Source of the DNA: Clostridia bacterium
GTDB lineage: Bacteria > Bacillota > Clostridia > Christensenellales > Borkfalkiaceae
DNA: 64,000 nt
Direction of reading: 5' to 3'
Assembly: GCA_017407325.1 (NCBI GenBank)
Contig: JAFQWV010000019.1
Coordinates: 1 to 64,000 of the forward strand
Shown here: positions 15,955 to 22,320 of the stretch, piece by piece
How the letters are laid out: each line of letters starts with the position of its first letter
Position numbering within the stretch: the first letter of the stretch is position 1
The notes under the pieces: generated by a model
The model's database searches: none
Seen by the model: the letters and a program-made list of their open reading frames with translations, nothing else
Told to the model about the DNA's origin: nothing
Translations under genes and position numbers: made by a program

Positions 15955-16839
15955 TTAATTTTTCTTATCGTCTTTTAATTTAAAATCTTTTAAAATTGAC
16001 GTTACAAGTTTTTTAGGTGTGTAAACACCGTTACCTTCAACGATGTCAGCTCCGTTATTTAAGAAATAATTTTTCAAAACTTCGTCTTTTATGTTTCTGA
16101 CAACAAGCTTTATGCCTTGCGCTTTAAGATAATCGCGCATGAACTTAAGAACTTGAGTATAAGTTTCGTCACCCTTGTCAATAAAACGAGCATCAAGTCT
16201 AACGTAGTCAGGATGATAACCGATAAGCTGACTTAGGTTTTGGAATTCTACGTTATCGAACAAAATTTTAAAGTGATAATCTTTAGATAATTTCTTTAAC
16301 GCGTCTTTTGCTTTCGGACCTTGCTTTACAAGCGTTACCGAGTCAAACGATAAAATAACGTTCTCGCCAAAAAGTGAAATATAATCAAATAGTGCTTGAG
16401 TGTCGCGAACAGTTGCGAACCACTTAGCAGAAATTTGAATTAAGAATTTAACTTTTTGATACTTTAAGCAATCGTCTGCCACGCGCTCGAACATCATTTT
16501 GTTAAGCTGGAAAATGCGCTTTGACTGTTCTGCAATAGGAAAATACATCATTTGAGTAATTTTACCGTTAAACTTGTCGTTTAAAACTTGCTGAACGTCA
16601 ATATATTCGATAAAGTTCGTTTTTGTTTTACCTACAACGTAATAATATTCAACAGGACGGCTTATTCCAAGTTGAACACGCGCTTTATCCTGCTTAATTT
16701 CTCTTTCGCTCTTTTTCGGTTCTACTTTTTTAGAAGCCGATTTCTTTGCAGTCGATTTAGCCGTTGACTTTTTCGCCGTCGATTTTGCAGTAGCAGTTTT
16801 TTTAGTTGTCGCTGTTTTAGTTTTCTTTTCGTTTTCCAT
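15955..16839 (-). CDS. degenerate EAL-like domain protein with Lys/Ala-rich tail
   Basis: A 294-residue protein. Residues 1-50 are a Lys/Ala/Thr/Ser repeat tail (KKTATAKSTAKKSTAKST), a basic extension that could bind nucleic acid or acidic surfaces. Residues about 60-285 follow the EAL phosphodiesterase layout: FLIQISAKWF, an ILFDNVEF strand in the place of DDFG, DYVRLDARFI for the KID strand, GIKLVVRNI for the AEGVE strand and NNGADIVEGNGVYTP for the GxxxxQGY region. The EAL motif and most metal ligands are missing, so it is probably a c-di-GMP sensor or scaffold, not an enzyme. It lies 59 nt upstream of the AAA+ gene. A repeat element ends 12 bp before its start, and no good ribosome binding site is visible. 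Confidence 0.6.
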   Translation of the reverse strand: MENEKKTKTATTKKTATAKSTAKKSTAKSTAKKSASKKVEPKKSEREIKQDKARVQLGISRPVEYYYVVGKTKTNFIEYIDVQQVLNDKFNGKITQMMYFPIAEQSKRIFQLNKMMFERVADDCLKYQKVKFLIQISAKWFATVRDTQALFDYISLFGENVILSFDSVTLVKQGPKAKDALKKLSKDYHFKILFDNVEFQNLSQLIGYHPDYVRLDARFIDKGDETYTQVLKFMRDYLKAQGIKLVVRNIKDEVLKNYFLNNGADIVEGNGVYTPKKLVTSILKDFKLKDDKKN

Positions 16840-16850
16840 ATATTATCAGA

Positions 16851-16976
16851 TTTGCCTTCCCCTCGAGGGGAAGGTGTCACATTAGTGACGGATGAGGTGT
16901 AAAATCATAAATTTATTCCTAACTTAGTTAATATATCTTGACAAACACCTTCAAAATTTTTATTTATTTCGTAATT
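16851..16976 (-). pseudogene. truncated DUF559 element: hairpin end plus last ~26 codons
   Basis: About 126 nt nearly identical to 18671-18795: the CCTTCCCCTCGAGGGGAAGG palindrome, the GTCACATTAGTGAC stem, GGATGAGG and the 3' end of the DUF559 reading frame. Identity stops at GTAATT (16976). It is a fragment of a second copy, lying 12 bp upstream of the EAL-like start codon and 19 nt from the GIY-YIG element. Confidence 0.8.
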
Positions 16977-16995
16977 AAATTAATCTTTGCCAATA

Positions 16996-17447
16996 TGTCA
17001 TTGCGAGCATCGAAAAACGATGCGTGGCAATCTCAAAAGAACTGACTATGCTTTAATAAACTTAATAACTGTTGTACTAATTAAAATCCAAACTCAAATC
17101 TTTCCAAGCGGGATTATTTTCATTAATTAATTGATTTTTCTTTGCTCTTTTCCAACTCTTTATTTGTTTTTCTCTTGCTATTGCTGAATAACTATCGGTT
17201 GTAATTTCGTAATAAACAAGAACATCTACGTTATATCTGCTTGTAAACCCTTCAATTAATTTATGTTTATGTTCATACAGCCTTCTTTCAAGGTTATTTG
17301 TAACACCAACGTATAGAGTAGTACAATTTTTATTAGTTAAAATATATACGTAATACTGCATTTGTTCTTTATATTTTTTGTTTTTTAATAAATTCCGCTA
17401 ATTCTTTAGAGATTGCCACGCGTTACTGTGTAACGCTCGCAATGACA
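16996..17447 (-). mobile_element. GIY-YIG nuclease gene bounded by 39-nt inverted hairpin repeats
   Basis: The ends are 16996-17034 and 17409-17447, inverted relative to each other. Both read, from outside in, TGTCATTGCGAG, a variable stem-loop, then GTGGCAATCTC. The internal stem differs between the ends (GCATCG/CGATGC against GCGTTAC/GTAACGC) while the arms are constant. Only one gene, the GIY-YIG protein, lies inside. No transposase is present. Confidence 0.65.
17077..17361 (-). CDS. GIY-YIG nuclease family protein (UPF0213-like)
   Basis: A 94-residue single-domain GIY-YIG protein. The YVYILTNKN start with TLYVGVTNNLERRLYEHK gives the family's Y...YVG core, with R and H in place; EKQIKSWKRAKK carries the conserved Glu and the basic end. 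The length is the usual one for stand-alone members. Family enzymes nick or cut DNA, but the targets of these short ones are unknown. It is the only gene in the inverted-repeat element described at 16996-17447, which suggests the gene moves or is kept together with those repeats. Confidence 0.85.
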   Translation of the reverse strand: MQYYVYILTNKNCTTLYVGVTNNLERRLYEHKHKLIEGFTSRYNVDVLVYYEITTDSYSAIAREKQIKSWKRAKKNQLINENNPAWKDLSLDFN

Positions 17448-17575
17448 AATAAGAATATCAAGTAACGCTCGCAATGACAAATAAGAATATCAAGTAACGC
17501 TCGCAATGACAAATAAGAATATCAAGTAACGCTCGCAATGACAAATAAGAATATCAAATAACGCTCGCAATGACA
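17431..17575. repeat. five tandem copies of a 32-nt piece of the GIY-YIG element end
   Basis: The period is 32 nt with starts at 17431, 17463, 17495, 17527 and 17559. Each copy begins TAACGCTCGCAATGACA and most continue AATAAGAATATCAAG; the last one diverges. Only the outer arm of the inverted repeat is repeated. A further divergent end (TGTCATTTGAG ... AATCTC) lies at 17585-17611. Confidence 0.85.
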
Positions 17576-17640
17576 CCACCTTTTGTCATTTGAGTGAAAC
17601 GAAGAATCTCTAAAGTACGCTCTTAGTTGTTTAACCTTAA

Positions 17641-17692
17641 TGCAAAAAATTGTTTTTGCAATTTATGAAAACCGAAAGGTTTTCAATTCATT
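17641..17692. repeat. short hairpin array, downstream side of the anchored surface protein
   Basis: Two perfect stems, TGCAAAAA/TTTTTGCA (17641-17660, ATTG-type loop) and GAAAACC/GGTTTTC (17666-17683, GAAA loop). They are separated by ATTTAT and followed by AATTCAT. It begins 4 nt past the stop codon of the gene ending at 17697, in the same style as the other arrays of this locus. Confidence 0.7.
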
Positions 17693-17696
17693 ATCT

Positions 17697-18563
17697 TTAC
17701 TCCACTTCAGCAAACGTTACGTTAAACGTAATATATCCACCGAGTATGTCGTTGGTGTGCTCTGGATCGCTTCCTTCGTACCATACGCAAACGCAGTAAC
17801 CTACTACTTCTTGTGGAGCTAACTCAAAAACGATAGAGTCAGTTTCGTTAGTATCGTAGAACCAGTTGTTATTTTCAGATAGTTGTAACGACGTGCAGAG
17901 CCAATCTTTAGTTTCGTCTTTTGGATCAGAAACGTAAGTTGACGAACCGCGATATTTTGTAGCCGCCTTTTCTTGCGTGCCGTCACTAGCAGGCTGAGCG
18001 TACATAGTTTTATTTTTTTCGCCTTCTGTGTCAGAAATTACTAAAAATCTAACGGCAGAAAGCGCGTTTTTGCTGTTTTCTAAAATGTTGATACGCATGC
18101 GGTATTTTATTGGATCGGAACCAAGATCCGCAACGTTTTTAAGGTAAAATTTACTTGCAATATATTCATCAGTTCCGCTAGCTGCCGCTTTTCCTTCTTG
18201 GTTATTCGGCTGAATTTCCATAGGAATTTCACCGCTTGCAACTTTGTCGATATAGTCGGCAATTCCTTCGGTGTAACCGGTACCTTCGTTATGTTCAGCG
18301 TTTTGAACGCCTAAACCTTTCAATACTGAAAAACCGCTATCGGAAAATTCGGGGTCAAAACTTAAAGATAGAACGCCGTCGCGTTTACCTGATACGACAA
18401 TTCTATAACTGTTTACGTCTGCCGACGAATAAATCGCACCCCACAAAAGCAAAAGCAAAACAATCGCCAAAATAATGGTAATAACAATTTTAAACTTACC
18501 ATGGCGTTCGATTTGCTTTTTCGCATCGAGCTTATTTAATTGTGATTGATCAAATTCTGCCAT
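17697..18563 (-). CDS. membrane-anchored TasA-like surface protein
   Basis: A 288-residue protein, start at the MAEFDQSQ methionine (18563) because AAAGG lies 5 nt upstream and the frame above runs through hairpin repeats. A short cytoplasmic N-terminus is followed by a membrane helix at about 25-47 and a beta-rich extracellular domain. There is no TFAWY signal motif, so it should stay attached to the membrane. Its C-terminus, VGYCVCVWYEG ... GYITFNVTFAEVE, matches the VW(F/L/Y)(D/E)G ... F pattern at the ends of the three TasA-like proteins at 20.2-23.6 kb. It may be the anchor of a fibre made by them. Hairpin arrays flank it on both sides. Confidence 0.6.
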   Translation of the reverse strand: MAEFDQSQLNKLDAKKQIERHGKFKIVITIILAIVLLLLLWGAIYSSADVNSYRIVVSGKRDGVLSLSFDPEFSDSGFSVLKGLGVQNAEHNEGTGYTEGIADYIDKVASGEIPMEIQPNNQEGKAAASGTDEYIASKFYLKNVADLGSDPIKYRMRINILENSKNALSAVRFLVISDTEGEKNKTMYAQPASDGTQEKAATKYRGSSTYVSDPKDETKDWLCTSLQLSENNNWFYDTNETDSIVFELAPQEVVGYCVCVWYEGSDPEHTNDILGGYITFNVTFAEVE

Positions 18564-18575
18564 TTTTACCTTTTT

Positions 18576-18674
18576 GTAGCCATAAAGGCTACTTGATATG
18601 CTATCAAGGATGATTTGAAAACTTTTCAAGTTTTCATGATTTGAACGGCTTGCCGTTCATGAAATGCAACTTGC
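18576..18674. repeat. hairpin array A
   Basis: Consecutive stems: GTAGCC/GGCTAC (18576-18592), TTGATA/TATCAA (18593-18607), GAAAACTT/AAGTTTTC (18617-18635), GAACGGC/GCCGTTC (18643-18658) and GCAA/TTGC (18666-18674). ATGATTT follows the third stem and ATGAAAT the fourth. The array runs straight into the left end of the DUF559 element. Confidence 0.8.
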
Positions 18675-19130
18675 CTTCCCCTCGAGGGGAAGGTGTCACA
18701 TTAGTGACGGATGAGGTGTAAATCATAAATTTATTCTTAACTTAGTTAATATATCTTGACAAACACCTTCAAAATTTTTATTTATTTCGTAATTTGAATA
18801 TCTTAAAACTGTTATACCTTTACTATTTAAGTAACAGTCTCTAATTCTATCTTCTTTTTCGTTTTCTTCTTGATAATGTTGTGAACCGTCTAGTTCTATA
18901 ACAGTTTTAGGTTTTGCACAATAAAAATCAACTATATAATTTCCAATTGTTTTTTGACGATAGAAATTTATCGGTAATCTTTTTAAAAAATCATACCACA
19001 ACTTTCTTTCTTCTTTCGTCATGCTTTTTCTTAGGCTTTGAGAGAGTGTAATAAGGTCTTTATTGTATAAGTCGTTCATTTTACACCTCATCCACCGCAA
19101 GCGGTCCCCCTTCCCCTCAAGGTGAAGGCT
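18671..19130 (-). mobile_element. DUF559 nuclease gene bounded by inverted double-hairpin repeats
   Basis: The left end (18671-18720) and inverted right end (19080-19130) each have a CCTTCCCC/GGGGAAGG-type palindrome, then a variable stem, then GGATGAGGTGTAAA at the gene side. The variable stem is GTCAC/GTGAC on the left and ACCGC/GCGGT on the right. The DUF559 gene fills the interior exactly, its start and stop touching the repeats. A truncated second copy is at 16851-16976. No transposase is present. Confidence 0.7.
18723..19079 (-). CDS. DUF559 family endonuclease-like protein
   Basis: A 118-residue protein of the DUF559/Vsr-like PD-(D/E)xK group; start at the MNDLYNKD methionine (19079), since the frame above it is repeat sequence. 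SMTKEERKLWYDFLKRLP is the typical N-terminal part. YIVDFYCAKPKTVIELDGSQH supplies the D ... E-x-D catalytic residues, and VLRYSNYEINKNFEGV is the usual end. The stand-alone family is common in Bacteria without a proven role. Here it is packaged between inverted repeats and inserted among surface-protein genes, with a 3' fragment of a sister copy at 16.9 kb. Confidence 0.85.
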   Translation of the reverse strand: MNDLYNKDLITLSQSLRKSMTKEERKLWYDFLKRLPINFYRQKTIGNYIVDFYCAKPKTVIELDGSQHYQEENEKEDRIRDCYLNSKGITVLRYSNYEINKNFEGVCQDILTKLRINL

Positions 19131-19145
19131 AAACCCGACCGAAAT

Positions 19146-19236
19146 GCAAACGATAGTTTGCAAATCATGCAATCTGTGATTGCAAATCATGACGAATTTA
19201 TTCGTCAAATCATGCAAAATTTATTTTGCAAATCAT
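19146..19236. repeat. hairpin array B
   Basis: Four stems, each followed by the identical linker AAATCAT (ATGATTT on the minus strand): GCAAAC/GTTTGC, GCAATC/GATTGC, GACGAA/TTCGTC and GCAAAAT/ATTTTGC. Loops are 2-4 nt. It fills the gap between the DUF559 element and the stop codon of the second SipW gene, ending 3 nt from that stop. Confidence 0.88.
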
Positions 19237-19239
19237 CTA

Positions 19240-20178
19240 TTATTCGCCAGAACCTTCGGTCCCTTCAGCGCTTGTTTCTTCTTTAACTTCTTCAGCGCTA
19301 GTCTCCTTAGGCTCTTCAGCGCTTGTCTCTGCGCTTTCTGCTGTATTTTGCGACTTGAGATATTCTTCTATTGCGCGACGCTTGATTTCTTCTTCGTCGA
19401 GTTTAGTTTCTTCTTTTGCTTTCTTTACTTTTAATTGAATAATAATTTTAACTACGCCGTATGCGTTATATAAGAATAACAAGATAAGTGGTATTAAAAT
19501 AACTATAAAGAAATGTGTTGGTTGCATAAACCAAGTAAGTACAGCACCTATTCCGTTTACGTGCGTTTTGTAAATTGCAGTAAAAGTTACGTTTGAAACA
19601 GGGTGGTCGTAGTTATCGTCAAATTGCGTAACGCTCAAAACAACATCACCTTCTCTTAAATACGGAGAAGTTAGACCGATTTTTTCAGGTTGAGTGTAAC
19701 CGAAATCGTCCATACTGCCGTATTCGGTGGTATATTTATCACCACGCGTTACGTACGATTTAATTTGATAATTAGGATATAGTTGGGCAAAGTCAGATGC
19801 ATTTTCAATTTCGCCCTTTTTATAGTAAGCAATTTGAGTTGCATTGTTTTCGTCTTTATAACTGTAACCAACGATACGGTGGGTATCTAAATATTGTAAA
19901 CCACCTGAAGATGCTACGAAGGTTACGATAGTTCCTAAATCGTAAACTTTATTATCCGTTTCGTCAGTAATAACAAGCGCGCCAACCGGTATCGTTGGCG
20001 TCATAGAGTCAGTCTGAACGGGCAAAAACTTCGTAGTGCCGTTTTTGCCCACTTCTCCAGGCTGAGCGATGACGAATATGGAAAAAATTATACATACCGC
20101 AATAACAACACACTCGATAGTGAGTAAAATATTATTTAATATTTTTTTGTTTTTCGATATAGGTTTCTTTTCTTCCAT
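19240..20178 (-). CDS. SipW-type signal peptidase I, second copy
   Basis: A 312-residue membrane peptidase. The N-terminal helix is at about 16-38; catalytic serine in TDSMTPTIPVG (S58); histidine in DTHRIVGY (H100), again the Ser/His class; acidic TRGDKYTTEYGS downstream. A large insert (about 105-200) separates these from a second membrane segment at about 222-245. The C-tail is acidic and repetitive (ETSAEE, KETSAEE, EETSAEG). It lies 69 nt downstream of the tasA-like gene at 20247-20930 and most likely removes the TFAWY-type signals of the three secreted proteins. It is longer than the first copy and not closely similar outside the catalytic blocks. Confidence 0.85.
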   Translation of the reverse strand: MEEKKPISKNKKILNNILLTIECVVIAVCIIFSIFVIAQPGEVGKNGTTKFLPVQTDSMTPTIPVGALVITDETDNKVYDLGTIVTFVASSGGLQYLDTHRIVGYSYKDENNATQIAYYKKGEIENASDFAQLYPNYQIKSYVTRGDKYTTEYGSMDDFGYTQPEKIGLTSPYLREGDVVLSVTQFDDNYDHPVSNVTFTAIYKTHVNGIGAVLTWFMQPTHFFIVILIPLILLFLYNAYGVVKIIIQLKVKKAKEETKLDEEEIKRRAIEEYLKSQNTAESAETSAEEPKETSAEEVKEETSAEGTEGSGE

Positions 20179-20246
20179 ATTCTTCCGTCACCTTACGTTT
20201 TTAATTTTTAATTACTATGTAGTAATTTTAGTTTTTTGCTTAATTA

Positions 20247-20930
20247 TTATGATTGAGCTTGAGTTGCTGTTCCATTAAATGTTAAAGCAAATTGCACTGT
20301 CTCGCCTTGGTCAGTGTTTACAGTATCCCAACCATCAAACCAAACAATAATTTGTAACACTACTTTTTCAGTTTGATTATTAAGCGCAGAAATTGTTGTT
20401 GCGCCTGCATCAGGTGTAATAGTTTGAGCCGCACCTTTTGTTAAACCATCAGCAACTGTAAGGTTATAGCCTTTACCTGCAACAATCTTAGCATTTGTAG
20501 CATCATAAAGAATATAAGAATAAGTATCAGATGATCCAGTTGGTGTAATACCGATTGTTACATCTAATCCTTCAGCAGCATCATTTCTAATCCAAAATTC
20601 TCCATAAAGAACTTCAGATGCAGCAGCCAGTGTTAAATTACCTTCATTTCCAGTTGCCCAGTTTGCTGCTTTAAACGCAGCCATGTCGCCAGCAAATGCA
20701 ACAGTTGGTGAAGTAGGGTCTAATATGTCACCAGTAATCGTTGCTGTATTACTCCAATTTGCACCTGAATCTGAACTAATTTGCAAGTTACCAGCAGCAG
20801 TATTTGCTGTAATAGTGGAAACAGACGCTGTAGCACTATTGTTAGCAGTGTACCATGCAAATGTTGCCGTAGACATTGAAATTACTAATACCAATGTCAT
20901 AACGATTGATAAAATAAGTGATTTTTTCAT
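20247..20930 (-). CDS. TasA-like secreted fibre subunit 1
   Basis: A 227-residue secreted protein. The N-terminal signal ends with STATFAWYTANNSATA, the A-x-A/T-F-A-W-Y motif of SipW-dependent signal peptides; cleavage probably lies near the FA-W junction. The mature part is beta-rich, Thr/Ala-rich and low in charge, and ends VVLQIIVWFDGWDT ... QFALTFNGTA. A strong AAAGGAGAG ribosome binding site precedes the ATG. This is the plainest candidate for a major fibre subunit, having its own good ribosome binding site and the most compact body. Array C lies directly upstream. Confidence 0.75.
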   Translation of the reverse strand: MKKSLILSIVMTLVLVISMSTATFAWYTANNSATASVSTITANTAAGNLQISSDSGANWSNTATITGDILDPTSPTVAFAGDMAAFKAANWATGNEGNLTLAAASEVLYGEFWIRNDAAEGLDVTIGITPTGSSDTYSYILYDATNAKIVAGKGYNLTVADGLTKGAAQTITPDAGATTISALNNQTEKVVLQIIVWFDGWDTVNTDQGETVQFALTFNGTATQAQS

Positions 20931-20996
20931 GTTTTTTACTCTCCTTTACATGAATTTTTTTATTATTTTTGTCTTTTTACAAGACTAAAAACCAAA

Positions 20997-21305
20997 ATTG
21001 ATGAAATGAAACTATCGTTTCATGAAATGAACAACTGTCATTGTTCATGAAATGCAAGCCTACTTTTTGCGTACGCCTTGCATGAAATGCAAAACTCGTT
21101 TTGCATTATTGTCGCGAACGCTTTTAGCGTTCCGTAATTAACATATAAATTTTTTCTAATGAATACTTAATTATATAATTTTGTTCGGCAAATTTTAATT
21201 TGCTCGACCACAATGCAATCAACGATTGCATTTCATGATTTTTTAAAAATCATTTCATGGCGTATGCCATTTCACGAAAAGTCAAAAGACTTTTCATTTC
21301 ATTGC
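20997..21305. repeat. hairpin array C (309 nt), mirrored around a conserved core
   Basis: On plus, the left half has stems GAAAC/GTTTC, GAACAA/TTGTTC, GCAAG/CTTGC and GCAAAA/TTTTGC joined by ATGAAAT. The core (about 21105-21210) has GAACGC/GCGTTC, an AT-rich stretch and GCAAATT/AATTTGC. The right half has GCAATC/GATTGC, GATTTTT/AAAAATC, GGC/GCC and GAAAAGTC/GACTTTTC joined by the inverted linker ATTTCAT. The stop codon of the gene ending at 21299 lies in the outermost linker. Near-identical to array D. Confidence 0.9.
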
Positions 21306-22006
21306 TCTGCTTCTACAAAGTCCACGTGTAGATTAAGTTCGAAATTCTGTAACTTTGCGCCTTCTGCCTGTGAATCAGTGTCAAACCATACGTATAAAGT
21401 TAATACTTCGTGATATTCGATTGTGTTCTTCTCTATATCTACTTGGGTACCAGTAAACGAACAAATTGAAACGCCGTCGATTTCCATATCAGAAGAAAAT
21501 CTAATTGTTCCGTCGCTTGATACAAGCGCGTATTTTAAATACTGGGTAAAATCTCCTAAAGTAGTATCTTCTTGAATTATAGTTTTCGTTACTTGTAAAT
21601 CAAATGTATGTGTGTTTTGATTTTCTTCAATTTCGCCCGAATAAATTAAACCGAGCTCGTAACTGTTCGTGTATGCAGGCGTATCGAGCAACGTTTCGTC
21701 GTTACCGTCTGAATAATCGACAAGACCTAGAGGGCTTTTTACCTGCCATTTATCAATTATACCGTCTTCGTTATTGTCAACAAGTTTAGCAAACGGTGGG
21801 TTTGAAAGAGTAAAGGTATCACCCGAACCTTCTATCGTTTCGTCACCATATCCGCCTGCTGTAATTTGTCCAACATTTGCAGTTGCCCTATCGTTTGCGA
21901 CGTACCAAGCAAAGGTTGCCGCGACGATTGATAATACTATAGACAACGCAACTACGATAGATACGACGAAGTGTTTTTTTAAGTTTTGGTCAGTGGTTTG
22001 TTTCAT
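21299..22006 (-). CDS. TasA-like secreted fibre subunit 2
   Basis: A 235-residue secreted protein whose signal ends VAATFAWYVANDRATANVG, closely like subunit 1 (TATFAWYTANNSATASVS). The mature beta-rich domain is more acidic than subunit 1 and ends LTLYVWFDTDSQ ... FELNLHVDFVEAEQ. The ATG (22006) has no Shine-Dalgarno sequence: the upstream bases are the edge of hairpin array D. The stop TGA is embedded in the first linker of array C. Translation may depend on coupling to the gene upstream or on the array. A minor or adaptor subunit is a reasonable guess. Confidence 0.72.
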   Translation of the reverse strand: MKQTTDQNLKKHFVVSIVVALSIVLSIVAATFAWYVANDRATANVGQITAGGYGDETIEGSGDTFTLSNPPFAKLVDNNEDGIIDKWQVKSPLGLVDYSDGNDETLLDTPAYTNSYELGLIYSGEIEENQNTHTFDLQVTKTIIQEDTTLGDFTQYLKYALVSSDGTIRFSSDMEIDGVSICSFTGTQVDIEKNTIEYHEVLTLYVWFDTDSQAEGAKLQNFELNLHVDFVEAEQ

Positions 22007-22013
22007 AGATTTT

Positions 22014-22320
22014 ATTGATGAAATGAAACTGTCGTTTCATGAAATGAACAACTGTCATTGTTCATGAAATGCAAGCCTACTTTTTGCGTACGCCTTGCAT
22101 GAAATGCAAAACTCGTTTTGCATTATTGTCGCGAACGCTTATGCGTTCCGTGATTAACGTATAATTTCTTTCTAAGGAATACTTGATTATATAATTTTGT
22201 TCGGCAAATTTTAATTTGCCCGACCACAATGCAATCAACGATTGCATTTCATGATTTTATAAAAATCATTTCATGGCGAAAGCCATTTCATGAAAAGTCA
22301 AAGACTTTTCATTTCATTGC
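22014..22320. repeat. hairpin array D (307 nt), sister of array C
   Basis: Same order of stems and linkers as array C. Several differences fall in loops: TATC/TGTC, TTTTA/TTAT, GTAT/GAAA, AAAA/AAA. The arms of those stems are unchanged. The AT-rich core also varies, at several positions. It separates the tasA-like genes at 21299 and 22314 and contains the stop codon of the latter. Confidence 0.9.

Noticed and set aside
15955-16839. Active c-di-GMP phosphodiesterase
   Set aside because: The EAL motif and most metal ligands are absent; only the overall order of strands remains.
17431-17575. CRISPR-like 32-nt periodic repeat
   Set aside because: The whole unit is repeated with no variable spacer and it derives from the GIY-YIG element end.
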